Shown one piece after another: positions 1 through 9,187 of a stretch of 64,000 nucleotides of DNA. The notes below the pieces were generated by a model. It was not told where the DNA came from and did not search any database. It worked only from the letters and a program-made list of their open reading frames with translations. Every line of letters begins with the position of its first letter. The first letter of the stretch is position 1. The position numbers were made by a program, and so were the translations under genes. Where the stretch lies: the NCBI GenBank assembly GCA_024123955.1, contig CP099652.1, positions 868,001 to 932,000 of the forward strand, read 5' to 3'. The stretch comes from Oxalobacteraceae bacterium OTU3CINTB1 (lineage in GTDB: Bacteria > Pseudomonadota > Gammaproteobacteria > Burkholderiales > Burkholderiaceae_D).

Positions 1-371
1 TGCCGATGATGCTGCTGCCGATCAAGCTGGGGCTGGGTGGTCCGCTGGGCGGCGGCACGCAGTGGCTATCCTGGATCCACGTCGACGACCTGATCGGCGG
101 CATCGCCCACCTGTGCCGTCGCGGCGAAGGCGGCGCCTACAACTTCACCGCGCCGGAAGTGGTGAGCCAGGCGCAATTCAGCCGCACGGCGGCGTCCGTG
201 CTGAAGCGTCCGTACGGAGTGCCGACGCCGGGCTGGCCGATGCGGCTGGCGCTGGGCGAGCAGGCCGACCTGCTGCTCGAAGGCCAGCGCGTCTTCCCCG
301 AGCGGCTGACGGAAGAGGGCTTCGTGTTCCGCCACCCAAGCCTGGACGGCGCGCTGCGTAGCCTCAACTAA
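1..371 (+). CDS. TIGR01777-type NAD-dependent epimerase, C-terminal part
   Basis: This is the 3' part of a gene that begins before the window, with reading frame open from base 3 and a TAA stop at 369-371. The visible 120 residues contain WIHVDDL, the substrate-side segment of extended short-chain dehydrogenase epimerases, then AYNFTAPE and a C-terminal stretch (VPTPGWPMRLALGEQADLLLEGQ) typical of the DUF1731 tail of the YfcH/TIGR01777 family. Members are predicted nucleoside-diphosphate-sugar epimerases; the real substrate is not known. The Rossmann domain is outside the window, so cofactor residues cannot be checked. It converges with the next gene, and a palindromic repeat lies between them. 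Confidence 0.85.
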   Translation, partial: PMMLLPIKLGLGGPLGGGTQWLSWIHVDDLIGGIAHLCRRGEGGAYNFTAPEVVSQAQFSRTAASVLKRPYGVPTPGWPMRLALGEQADLLLEGQRVFPERLTEEGFVFRHPSLDGALRSLN

Positions 372-375
372 CGTC

Positions 376-459
376 GGGGTCAAGTCTGTCATTCAGACAC
401 GGGCTTGACCGTATCGACGATAAAGGCTGACCTCGTGTCCGAATGTCAGACTTGACCCC
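376..459. repeat. REPIN-like inverted repeat, copy 1
   Basis: Two 25-nt arms (376-400 and 435-459) pair with two mismatches around a 34-nt centre. The outer ends read GGGGTCAAGTCTG and the inner ends GACAC/GTGTC. The right arm is identical over all 25 nt to the right arm of the copy at 37992-38016. The element sits exactly between two convergent gene ends, as REP/REPIN elements usually do, and may also stop transcription from both sides. Confidence 0.8.
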
Positions 460-470
460 GATCGACTTTC

Positions 471-2186
471 TCATTTTTCCTGCTTGAGCGGCTTGCCCTT
501 GTCCATCACTTCGCGGCAGTCGCCTTTGAAGGTGGCGTGGTCGTAGTCGCTCCAGCCATAGCTGTCGACGTAGCGTTTGTGTGGCTTGAAGCGCTTGTTG
601 ATGAAGCTCCATTCCAGCCGCTCGTCGTCGTATTGAATGTCGCCCAGGTCGAGCAGTGTGTGGAAGATGTTTTCCGTCGCCAGCCTGGCCTTGCGGTGGC
701 GTAGCAGTTGCCTGACCTTGTCGGGATAGCGTTCCCTGTATTCATCCGAATACCATATCAGCGCCGGGACGTGGAATTCGTGCTGCGTGTTGTGGCCGTG
801 GAAGGCGAGGTTGCAGCTGCCGTCATATAAAGTCTGGCCGTGGTCGGCGACGTACATCATCGACGTCAGCTGCGCCGTGTCCTTGAGCTGGCCGATCACT
901 TGCGCCAGGAACCAGTCCGTGTACAGGATCGAGTTGTCGTAGCTGTTGTTCATCTCCGGCTTGATCTTGATGTCGGTGTGCACCGGCTTGTCGACGCCGT
1001 ACAGCGACGGCTGCCATTTGTCGAAATCCTTGGGGTAGCGCTGGCTGTAGTTCCAGTGGCTGCCCAGGGTGTGCAGCACGATCAGCTTTTTCGGCGCCGG
1101 GTCGGCGATCGCGTGCCGCAGCGGTTCGAGCAGGATCTGGTCGAGGTTGGACCGGCTTTTGTAGCCGCCCAGGTTCATGAACTGGATCACGTCCGCTTCC
1201 TTGGCGAACACCGATACCGGCGTGTCGAACTCGCCGAACGAGATCTGGTTCGACAGCCACCAGGTCTTGAAGCCGGCTTCCTTGTAGGCGGTCAGGAAGG
1301 ATTTCTCCGAGAAGCCTTCCTTGAGGCTTTGCATGGCGGGCTTGCGCGAGATGATGACCGGGATCGATAGCCGCGTCGCCGACACCGCCGTGATGACGTC
1401 GCTCAGCGCCACCAAATTCGGTTCCTGGCGCAGCAGCGGCGTGGTGTCGCGCGCGTAGCCGTTGACGCCCCAGCGGTCGTAGCGCGACGATTCGCCCAGC
1501 ACCATGATGACGATTTCCGGCCGCTCGTTGGCCTGCGGCTGGTGCGCCTGGAAGCGGAAGGCGCTGCTGCGCTCGCCAAGACGCGCCAGGTAGAGTCGCT
1601 CCTTATAAAAGTCCAGCCCGCGCGCCGGCAGCCCCAGCGGCCACGACGAGGCGAAGTCGTTCAAGCTCAGCGGCGAGCGTCCGTTGGCCGCCAGCCCGCC
1701 CAGCACCACTAATATAAAGAGCGCGATCCAGCGGCTGCGGCCGCGCCAGGCCAGCGCCGGACTGCGGCCGGCGGCCAGCAGGATCGCCAGCCACCAGCCC
1801 AGCACGCCGAGCAGGACCAGCCCCATCAGCCAGATCTTGTTGCCGAGGAATTCCATCGCTTCCTTGGGACTGCTCTCGGCGATGATGCCCAGGTGATGGG
1901 TGGAGATGCCCTGGCCGTAGTACATGAACAGATACATTTCCGTCGGCAGCGCCAGCAGCGCCGGCAGCAGCAGCCAGTGGAACCAGGCGGGACGCTGGAA
2001 CACGGCCCACACCGCCACCCAGGCCAGCAGTTCGGCGGCAAGGATGCAGCCGAGGTCCGGCACTTGTCGGCCCAGCAACAGCGGTACGCACGGCACCAGC
2101 GACAACAACAGGTAGCTGGCGAGCACGAACAGCGGAGCGGGGCGAAGCAGCTGGGTCGGGGACGGTACGGTGAAGAGGCGGCGCAT
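471..2186 (-). CDS. phosphoethanolamine transferase-like sulfatase-family membrane protein
   Basis: The 571-residue protein has about five N-terminal hydrophobic segments (roughly residues 15-37, 45-63, 68-90, 118-140 and 152-168) and then a periplasmic sulfatase-type catalytic domain. Family landmarks are visible: VLGESSRYDRWGVNGY, with Glu232 as a probable metal ligand; SATRLS, with Thr271 in the nucleophile position phosphorylated in EptA/CptA enzymes; and VADHGQ and FHGHN carrying the later Asp/His metal ligands. EptA-like enzymes transfer phosphoethanolamine from phosphatidylethanolamine to lipid A, core sugars or glucans; which acceptor is used here cannot be told. The N-terminal region is divergent from EptA. 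The gene is divergent from rpsL and ends next to the REPIN-like repeat. Confidence 0.8.
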   Translation of the reverse strand: MRRLFTVPSPTQLLRPAPLFVLASYLLLSLVPCVPLLLGRQVPDLGCILAAELLAWVAVWAVFQRPAWFHWLLLPALLALPTEMYLFMYYGQGISTHHLGIIAESSPKEAMEFLGNKIWLMGLVLLGVLGWWLAILLAAGRSPALAWRGRSRWIALFILVVLGGLAANGRSPLSLNDFASSWPLGLPARGLDFYKERLYLARLGERSSAFRFQAHQPQANERPEIVIMVLGESSRYDRWGVNGYARDTTPLLRQEPNLVALSDVITAVSATRLSIPVIISRKPAMQSLKEGFSEKSFLTAYKEAGFKTWWLSNQISFGEFDTPVSVFAKEADVIQFMNLGGYKSRSNLDQILLEPLRHAIADPAPKKLIVLHTLGSHWNYSQRYPKDFDKWQPSLYGVDKPVHTDIKIKPEMNNSYDNSILYTDWFLAQVIGQLKDTAQLTSMMYVADHGQTLYDGSCNLAFHGHNTQHEFHVPALIWYSDEYRERYPDKVRQLLRHRKARLATENIFHTLLDLGDIQYDDERLEWSFINKRFKPHKRYVDSYGWSDYDHATFKGDCREVMDKGKPLKQEK

Positions 2187-2287
2187 TCCAGGGGCAAGAT
2201 GTGTTAATGTTTGCCATTATCAGCCGTTTTCTTGCTTCCAGGCCAGTTTTTAGGGGCCTGTCATGTCGCATGTTGCCGCGAAAAAGT

Positions 2288-2316
2288 TTGACTGGTCATC
2301 CGATCACGTCTATACT
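2288..2316 (+). promoter_or_regulatory. sigma-70 promoter of the str operon
   Basis: TTGACT at 2288-2293 and TATACT at 2311-2316 are separated by exactly 17 bp. They lie about 160 bp upstream of rpsL in the gap divergent from the sulfatase-family gene. This is a near-consensus housekeeping promoter and fits a highly expressed ribosomal operon. Confidence 0.8.
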
Positions 2317-2407
2317 CGCGAGTTCTCTATTTAGTCTGCGCATCGTATACGCTGTTTCAGGCCGCTCCCCGCGAGTGGCTATTCGCGCCTCCGCTGCACA
2401 TTAGATC

Positions 2408-2443
2408 GGGACTAGGTTTTAGTCCCCGGACATGTTGTCCGGG
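2408..2443 (+). promoter_or_regulatory. double hairpin in the rpsL leader
   Basis: GGGACTA (2408-2414) pairs with TAGTCCC (2420-2426). Immediately after, CCCGGACA (2425-2432) pairs with TGTCCGGG (2436-2443). The two perfect stems share bases 2425-2426, so they are adjacent or mutually constraining in the 5' untranslated RNA. No U-run follows, so they look like leader structure and not a simple terminator. Confidence 0.5.
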
Positions 2444-2477
2444 TGTTCAACGTTGTTATTTAGTTGGGTTTAGAACG

Positions 2478-2861
2478 ATGCCAACCATCAATCAACTGAT
2501 TCGCAATCCACGTGTCGCTCTGACCGTGAAAAGCAAATCGCCGGCGCTGGAAAACAGCCCGCAAAAGCGTGGTGTTTGCACCCGTGTGTACACCACCACT
2601 CCTAAGAAGCCTAACTCGGCTTTGCGTAAAGTCGCCAAAGTGCGTCTGACCAACGGTTTCGAAGTCATTTCGTACATCGGCGGTGAAGGCCACAACTTGC
2701 AAGAGCACAGCGTTGTCCTGCTGCGCGGCGGCCGCGTAAAAGATTTGCCGGGTGTGCGTTACCACATGGTTCGCGGTGCACTGGATACCCAGGGCGTCAA
2801 AGACCGTAAGCAAGCCCGCTCGAAATACGGTACCAAGCGCGCTAAGGCTGGTAAGAAGTAA
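2478..2861 (+). CDS. rpsL: 30S ribosomal protein S12
   Basis: This 127-residue protein is close to the usual 123-126. S12 sits at the decoding centre of the 30S subunit and controls tRNA selection accuracy. The conserved [12 protein letters not shown] segment and [13 protein letters not shown] loop are intact. Lys43 and Lys88, the positions changed in classical streptomycin-resistant mutants, are both lysine, so the allele looks sensitive. Asp89, the RimO methylthiolation site, is present. It is the first gene of the str operon, about 160 bp behind a strong promoter. Unusually for this phylum, the gene upstream is not rpoC. Confidence 0.98.
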   Translation: MPTINQLIRNPRVALTVKSKSPALENSPQKRGVCTRVYTTTPKKPNSALRKVAKVRLTNGFEVISYIGGEGHNLQEHSVVLLRGGRVKDLPGVRYHMVRGALDTQGVKDRKQARSKYGTKRAKAGKK

Positions 2862-3018
2862 TCTGCATTAAAAATACAAAAGTTTTCGCTCGGTGGCAGC
2901 TAGCTTAGTGAATGTAATCGACCGCAACTGGTCGAGTAAGTGGATGGCTATGATGGCCCTCCGCGAGAGTGCGAATCCCATATCTGCGCACCTCAACTGA
3001 AGATTGAAAGGAATTGAT

Positions 3019-3489
3019 ATGCCACGTCGTCGTGAAGTACCCAAGCGCGAAATTCTGCCGGATCCAAAATTCGGCAACACGGATGTCGCCAAATTCGTGA
3101 ACGTTCTGATGCTGTCCGGTAAAAAATCGGTCGCAGAAAACATCATCTACGGTGCCTTCGAGCACATCGCTTCGAAATCCGGCAAAGATCCGCTGGAAGT
3201 GTTCGCTACCGCGATCAACAACGCCAAGCCACTGGTTGAAGTCAAATCCCGTCGCGTCGGTGGTGCAAACTACCAGGTGCCGGTCGAAGTACGCCCAGTG
3301 CGCCGTATGGCCCTGTCGATGCGTTGGTTGCGCGAAGCCGCGAACAAGCGCAGCGAAAAATCCATGCCACAACGCCTCGGCGGTGAGCTGATGGAAGCGG
3401 CCGAAGGCCGTGGCGGTGCGATGAAGCGTCGCGATGAAGTGCACCGCATGGCTGAAGCGAACAAGGCGTTCTCGCACTTCCGCTTCTAA
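3019..3489 (+). CDS. rpsG: 30S ribosomal protein S7
   Basis: This 156-residue protein begins [16 protein letters not shown], the standard S7 start. The ATG at 3019 is preceded by AAAGGAA at 3007-3013; an in-frame TTG at 3004 would only add five residues and overlap the ribosome binding site. S7 nucleates assembly of the 16S 3' domain and lines the E site. It lies 157 bp after rpsL and 108 bp before fusA, the classical order. A small hairpin (GCCAGA 3498-3503 with TCTGGC 3508-3513) follows its stop. Confidence 0.98.
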   Translation: MPRRREVPKREILPDPKFGNTDVAKFVNVLMLSGKKSVAENIIYGAFEHIASKSGKDPLEVFATAINNAKPLVEVKSRRVGGANYQVPVEVRPVRRMALSMRWLREAANKRSEKSMPQRLGGELMEAAEGRGGAMKRRDEVHRMAEANKAFSHFRF

Positions 3490-3597
3490 TAAAATCGGCC
3501 AGATTTTTCTGGCTGTTATCTGTTGTTCGAGGCCGGGCTCATTTTTTATCCAAAAAATGGTGCTCGGTTTTGTCCATTCAAAGATTTAGGAATAACT

Positions 3598-5703
<2,106 letters not shown>

Positions 5704-5775
5704 TTTTCGTATTTTTGCGCCTCGGGGAGATCCTCCGGGGCGCATATTTAAAACATTGTTCTAAGGAAGAATAAA

Positions 5776-6966
5776 ATGGCAAAAGGTAAATTCGAACGGA
5801 CCAAGCCGCACGTCAACGTCGGCACCATCGGCCACGTCGACCACGGCAAGACCACCCTGACCGCTGCGATCGCAACCGTTCTGTCGAAGAAATTCGGCGG
5901 CGAAGCTAAAGCATACGACCAGATCGATGCGGCTCCGGAAGAAAAAGCACGCGGCATCACCATCAACACCGCGCACGTCGAGTACGAAACCGCTGCCCGT
6001 CACTACGCGCACGTTGACTGCCCAGGCCACGCCGACTACATCAAAAACATGATCACCGGCGCGGCACAGATGGACGGCGCGATCCTGGTGTGCTCCGCAG
6101 CTGACGGCCCAATGCCACAGACCCGCGAGCACATCCTGCTGGCCCGCCAGGTTGGCGTTCCATACATCATCGTGTTCCTGAACAAGTGCGACCTGGTCGA
6201 CGACGCGGAACTGCTGGAACTGGTCGAAATGGAAGTTCGCGAGTTGTTGTCGAAGTACGAATTCCCAGGCGACGACGTACCGATCATCAAAGGTTCGGCC
6301 CGTATGGCGCTGGAAGGCAAAGAAGGCGAAATGGGCGTTGACGCGATCATGCGTCTGGCCGACGCACTGGACAGCTACATCCCTACGCCAGAGCGCGCAG
6401 TCGATGGCGCCTTCCTGATGCCAGTGGAAGACGTGTTCTCGATCTCGGGTCGCGGTACCGTTGTGACCGGTCGTATCGAGCGCGGCATCATCAAAGTCGG
6501 CGAAGAGATCGAAATCGTTGGTATCACCGACACCGTCAAGACCACTTGCACCGGCGTGGAAATGTTCCGCAAGCTGCTGGACCAGGGTCAAGCCGGCGAC
6601 AACGTCGGTCTGCTGCTGCGCGGCACCAAGCGTGAAGACGTACAGCGTGGTCAGGTTCTGGCCAAGCCGGGTTCGATCAAGCCGCACAACCACTTCACCG
6701 GCGAGATCTATGTCCTGTCGAAAGATGAAGGCGGCCGTCACACCCCGTTCTTCAACAACTATCGTCCACAGTTCTACTTCCGTACGACTGACGTGACCGG
6801 TTCGATCGAACTGCCAGCGGACAAAGAAATGGTTATGCCAGGCGACAACGTGTCGATCACCGTCAAGCTGATCAACCCGATCGCGATGGAAGAAGGCCTG
6901 CGTTTCGCAATCCGTGAAGGCGGTCGTACCGTCGGCGCCGGTGTTGTTGCTAAAATCATCGCCTAA
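5776..6966 (+). CDS. tuf: elongation factor Tu
   Basis: EF-Tu (396 residues, full length) delivers aminoacyl-tRNA to the ribosomal A site. GHVDHGKT is at residues 19-26, DCPGH near 81-85 and NKCD near 136-139. The start is preceded by AAGGAAG. It is the only tuf copy in the window; betaproteobacteria often carry a second near rpoBC, which is not seen here. It is separated from fusA by 72 bp with an imperfect GC-rich hairpin, and from rpsJ by 129 bp with a strong hairpin. Confidence 0.98.
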   Translation: MAKGKFERTKPHVNVGTIGHVDHGKTTLTAAIATVLSKKFGGEAKAYDQIDAAPEEKARGITINTAHVEYETAARHYAHVDCPGHADYIKNMITGAAQMDGAILVCSAADGPMPQTREHILLARQVGVPYIIVFLNKCDLVDDAELLELVEMEVRELLSKYEFPGDDVPIIKGSARMALEGKEGEMGVDAIMRLADALDSYIPTPERAVDGAFLMPVEDVFSISGRGTVVTGRIERGIIKVGEEIEIVGITDTVKTTCTGVEMFRKLLDQGQAGDNVGLLLRGTKREDVQRGQVLAKPGSIKPHNHFTGEIYVLSKDEGGRHTPFFNNYRPQFYFRTTDVTGSIELPADKEMVMPGDNVSITVKLINPIAMEEGLRFAIREGGRTVGAGVVAKIIA

Positions 6967-6988
6967 TTAATTTTGCGTGATTGAAACA

Positions 6989-7019
6989 GGGTCGGCATGG
7001 TGTGATACCATGTCGACCC
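6989..7019 (+). other. strong stem-loop between tuf and rpsJ
   Basis: GGGTCG (6989-6994) pairs with CGACCC (7014-7019) and CATGGT (6996-7001) with ACCATG (7007-7012), joined by one G-U pair, with a 5-nt loop. It has no downstream U-run, so it may be a processing site or mRNA 3'-end stabiliser between the very abundant tuf message and rpsJ, not an intrinsic terminator. Confidence 0.55.
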
Positions 7020-7095
7020 TTACGCGTTACAACTCGTTCTTTTAAATATTGCTGGCGCTACATAGTTGCCAGTTCGCTCTTTTCAAGGAAAAATC

Positions 7096-7413
7096 ATGTC
7101 CGCACCAAACCAGAAAATCCGTATCCGCCTGAAGGCTTTCGACTACAAGCTGATCGACCAGTCCGCACTGGAAATCGTTGACACCGCCAAGCGCACCGGC
7201 GCCGTGGTCAAGGGCCCAGTCCCACTGCCAACCCGCATCCAGCGTTTCGACGTTCTGCGTTCGCCACACGTCAACAAGACCTCGCGCGACCAGTTCGAAA
7301 TCCGCACCCACCAGCGCCTGATGGACATCGTCGACCCAACCGACAAGACCGTGGACGCGCTGATGAAGCTGGACCTGCCAGCTGGCGTCGATGTCGAAAT
7401 CAAACTGCAATAA
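7096..7413 (+). CDS. rpsJ: 30S ribosomal protein S10
   Basis: S10 (105 residues; usual about 103) begins [17 protein letters not shown]. The ATG at 7096 follows AAGGA at 7086-7090; an earlier in-frame start at 7066 would add ten unconserved residues. S10 is a 30S head protein and, as NusE, a partner of NusB in antitermination. Normally rpsJ leads directly into rplC. Here it is followed by an intrinsic terminator and 12.5 kb of unrelated genes, so it behaves as the last gene of the str transcript. Confidence 0.97.
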   Translation: MSAPNQKIRIRLKAFDYKLIDQSALEIVDTAKRTGAVVKGPVPLPTRIQRFDVLRSPHVNKTSRDQFEIRTHQRLMDIVDPTDKTVDALMKLDLPAGVDVEIKLQ

Positions 7414-7462
7414 TCATTGCTGAGCCGGTGGGCGGGGTCGTTCCCGTCCACGGTTTTTAAGA

Positions 7463-7501
7463 GCCGGGCCTGTTCGCCAACGCGAGCACGCCCGGTTTTT
7501 T
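7463..7501 (+). terminator. intrinsic terminator after rpsJ
   Basis: CCGGGC (7464-7469) pairs with GCCCGG (7490-7495) and is followed directly by TTTTTT (7496-7501). It closes the str-rpsJ transcription unit where most relatives would read on into rplC. Confidence 0.75.
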
Positions 7502-7537
7502 CGTTGGCGCACGGCTTGTCAACCCGCACGGCCGACC

Positions 7538-7567
7538 GGGGTCGTACCCCGTACGGGGTACGACCCC
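7538..7567. repeat. perfect 30-bp palindrome
   Basis: Bases 7538-7567 are identical to their own reverse complement: arms begin GGGGTCGTACCCC and meet at a central GTAC. It lies just past the rpsJ terminator and before the 3' end of the ROK gene. The GGGGTC ends resemble those of the REPIN-like family elsewhere in the window, but the centre is different. Confidence 0.85.
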
Positions 7568-7589
7568 AAGTGGTGCGGCACGCGTATCG

Positions 7590-8876
7590 CTAAAGTCTGG
7601 CGGGGTTGGCGTGCATGACGCCGGCGCCCTGGCCGCCGAACGGGCGCATCAAGTGGTGCCGCGCCATGGCCGCGCCGCCGATGGCGATGGCGTTGGCGCC
7701 GAAGTGGGGCGTGCGGATGGTCGGCGCCGGCAGCTGGGTGGCCTCGGCGTAGTCGCGCAGCACGTCGCGCCCCGGCGCCAGGAAGCGCTCGCCCAGGCGC
7801 AGCGCGGCGCCGCCGACGACGATGCACATCGGGTCGAACGCCACCCACAGGTTGTTGAGCAGTACGCCCAGGTGGCGCCCGGCCGCCTCGACCGCCTGGC
7901 ACGCGGCCGGCTCGCCGGCGCCGGCCTGCGCGAACAGGCGCTCGAGCCGCTCTGGCCCGGACGCCCCGCCCGTGCCGGCCTCGCCGGCGTTGCCGGTTTC
8001 TCCGGCCGCGCCGGGCGCGCCGTCGACCTGGTCCATCAGCGCGCGCATGCCGATCAGGGCGTCGGCGCAGCCGCGCCGCCCGCACGAGCAGCGCGGGCCG
8101 CCCTGCTGCAGGATGGTGTGGCCGACCTCGCCCGCGAAACCGTACAGGCCCGTCAGCAGGCGGCCGTTGACGACGATGCCGGCGCCGACGCCGTAGCCTA
8201 TGCTCAGGTAGATCAGCGGATCGGCGCCGACCTGGCCGGCAAATTCGAGCTCGGCCAGCGCGGCAACGTTGGCCTCGTTCTGGATGAACAGCGGCAGCCC
8301 GGCCAGCGCGCCGGCGGCCACGCGTGCGCGCAGTCCCCCGAGCACGTCGACGTCGCGCCAGCCCAGGTGGGGCGCGTAGCGCAAGACCCCGGTGGCGTCG
8401 TCGACCACGCCGGGCACGCCGATGCCCAGGCCGAGCGGGGCCCGTCCGCCGAGGGCGCCGCCGGGCGCCGTCATCGCCACCAGCGCGTCGGCGATCAGGC
8501 CGACGCAGGCGGAAGGGTCGGCGGGGTCGGGGTAGGGCAGGGCGCGCTCGGCCAGCACCGTGCCGAGCAGGTCGGTGGCGACCACGCGGGCGCCGCCGAT
8601 GCCCAGGTCCACGCCCAGCAGCGCCAGGCGGCCGGTGTCGAGCCGCAGCGGCGTGGCGCGCCGGCCCAGCGCGCCGGTGGCGACCAGCGCGCTTTCGCTG
8701 AGCCAGCCCTCGTCAAGCAACTCGCGCACCAGCAGGCTGACGGTGGACTTGGTCAGGCCGACCGCCTCGGCCAGCGCGGCGCGCGACAGGCCGGGCGCGC
8801 CGCACAGGCGGCGCACCAGGGCCATGCGGTTGATTTGTTTGAGCAACTGCTGGTCGCCGGCGACGATCATGGGCAC
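7590..8876 (-). CDS. ROK-family transcriptional repressor
   Basis: The 428-residue protein has an N-terminal winged helix-turn-helix (about residues 10-62; AALAEAVGLTKSTVSLLV is the recognition region) followed by a ROK sugar-kinase-like domain. The ROK zinc cluster is visible as His253 with Cys263, Cys265 and Cys270 (CSCGRRGC). The ATP/sugar motif reads NEAN at 200-203 where ROK kinases have NDAN, arguing for a sugar-sensing repressor of the NagC/Mlc/XylR type and not an active kinase. It is divergent from the TonB-dependent receptor gene, which it probably regulates; the inducing sugar cannot be inferred. It is rich in small GC-biased residues around 285-300. Confidence 0.88.
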   Translation of the reverse strand: MPMIVAGDQQLLKQINRMALVRRLCGAPGLSRAALAEAVGLTKSTVSLLVRELLDEGWLSESALVATGALGRRATPLRLDTGRLALLGVDLGIGGARVVATDLLGTVLAERALPYPDPADPSACVGLIADALVAMTAPGGALGGRAPLGLGIGVPGVVDDATGVLRYAPHLGWRDVDVLGGLRARVAAGALAGLPLFIQNEANVAALAELEFAGQVGADPLIYLSIGYGVGAGIVVNGRLLTGLYGFAGEVGHTILQQGGPRCSCGRRGCADALIGMRALMDQVDGAPGAAGETGNAGEAGTGGASGPERLERLFAQAGAGEPAACQAVEAAGRHLGVLLNNLWVAFDPMCIVVGGAALRLGERFLAPGRDVLRDYAEATQLPAPTIRTPHFGANAIAIGGAAMARHHLMRPFGGQGAGVMHANPARL

Positions 8877-9187
8877 GTTTCAAAGTGGGGGCTGCGGGGG
8901 ATCATACGCCGGCCGGCGGGGGCGTGCGCGGCTTTCGCCCCGTTTTGGGGAGGAAACAAGCGCCGGGTTGGGGCTTCTTTACAACACTGCACGAATTTGG
9001 CGCGGTAATTCGTTCGATCAATTGACTAATGGTTTTTTTGCACTTATTCTGGCAAGGCCTTATTGATTTGTTATTCGACTGAAAGCAGATCGACAGTAAT
9101 TGCGGTTGTTTGTAGTGTTGCCACTTCCGACGTTGCCTCGACCCTGCTCGATACGTCGGAGCGATAAATATAATTAAGGAGATGTAA
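8877..9187. promoter_or_regulatory. divergent intergenic region, ROK gene / TonB receptor
   Basis: These 311 bases hold no gene. An inverted repeat TCCGACGT (9126-9133) / ACGTCGGA (9153-9160) lies about 30 bp before the receptor start and would form a leader hairpin. AAGGAG at 9176-9181 is the ribosome binding site for the GTG start at 9188. No convincing -35/-10 pair was identified by eye. Confidence 0.5.

Noticed and set aside
6989..7019. Possible tRNA between tuf and rpsJ
   Set aside because: The fold is a single hairpin; no cloverleaf, TTCRA loop or CCA end is present.
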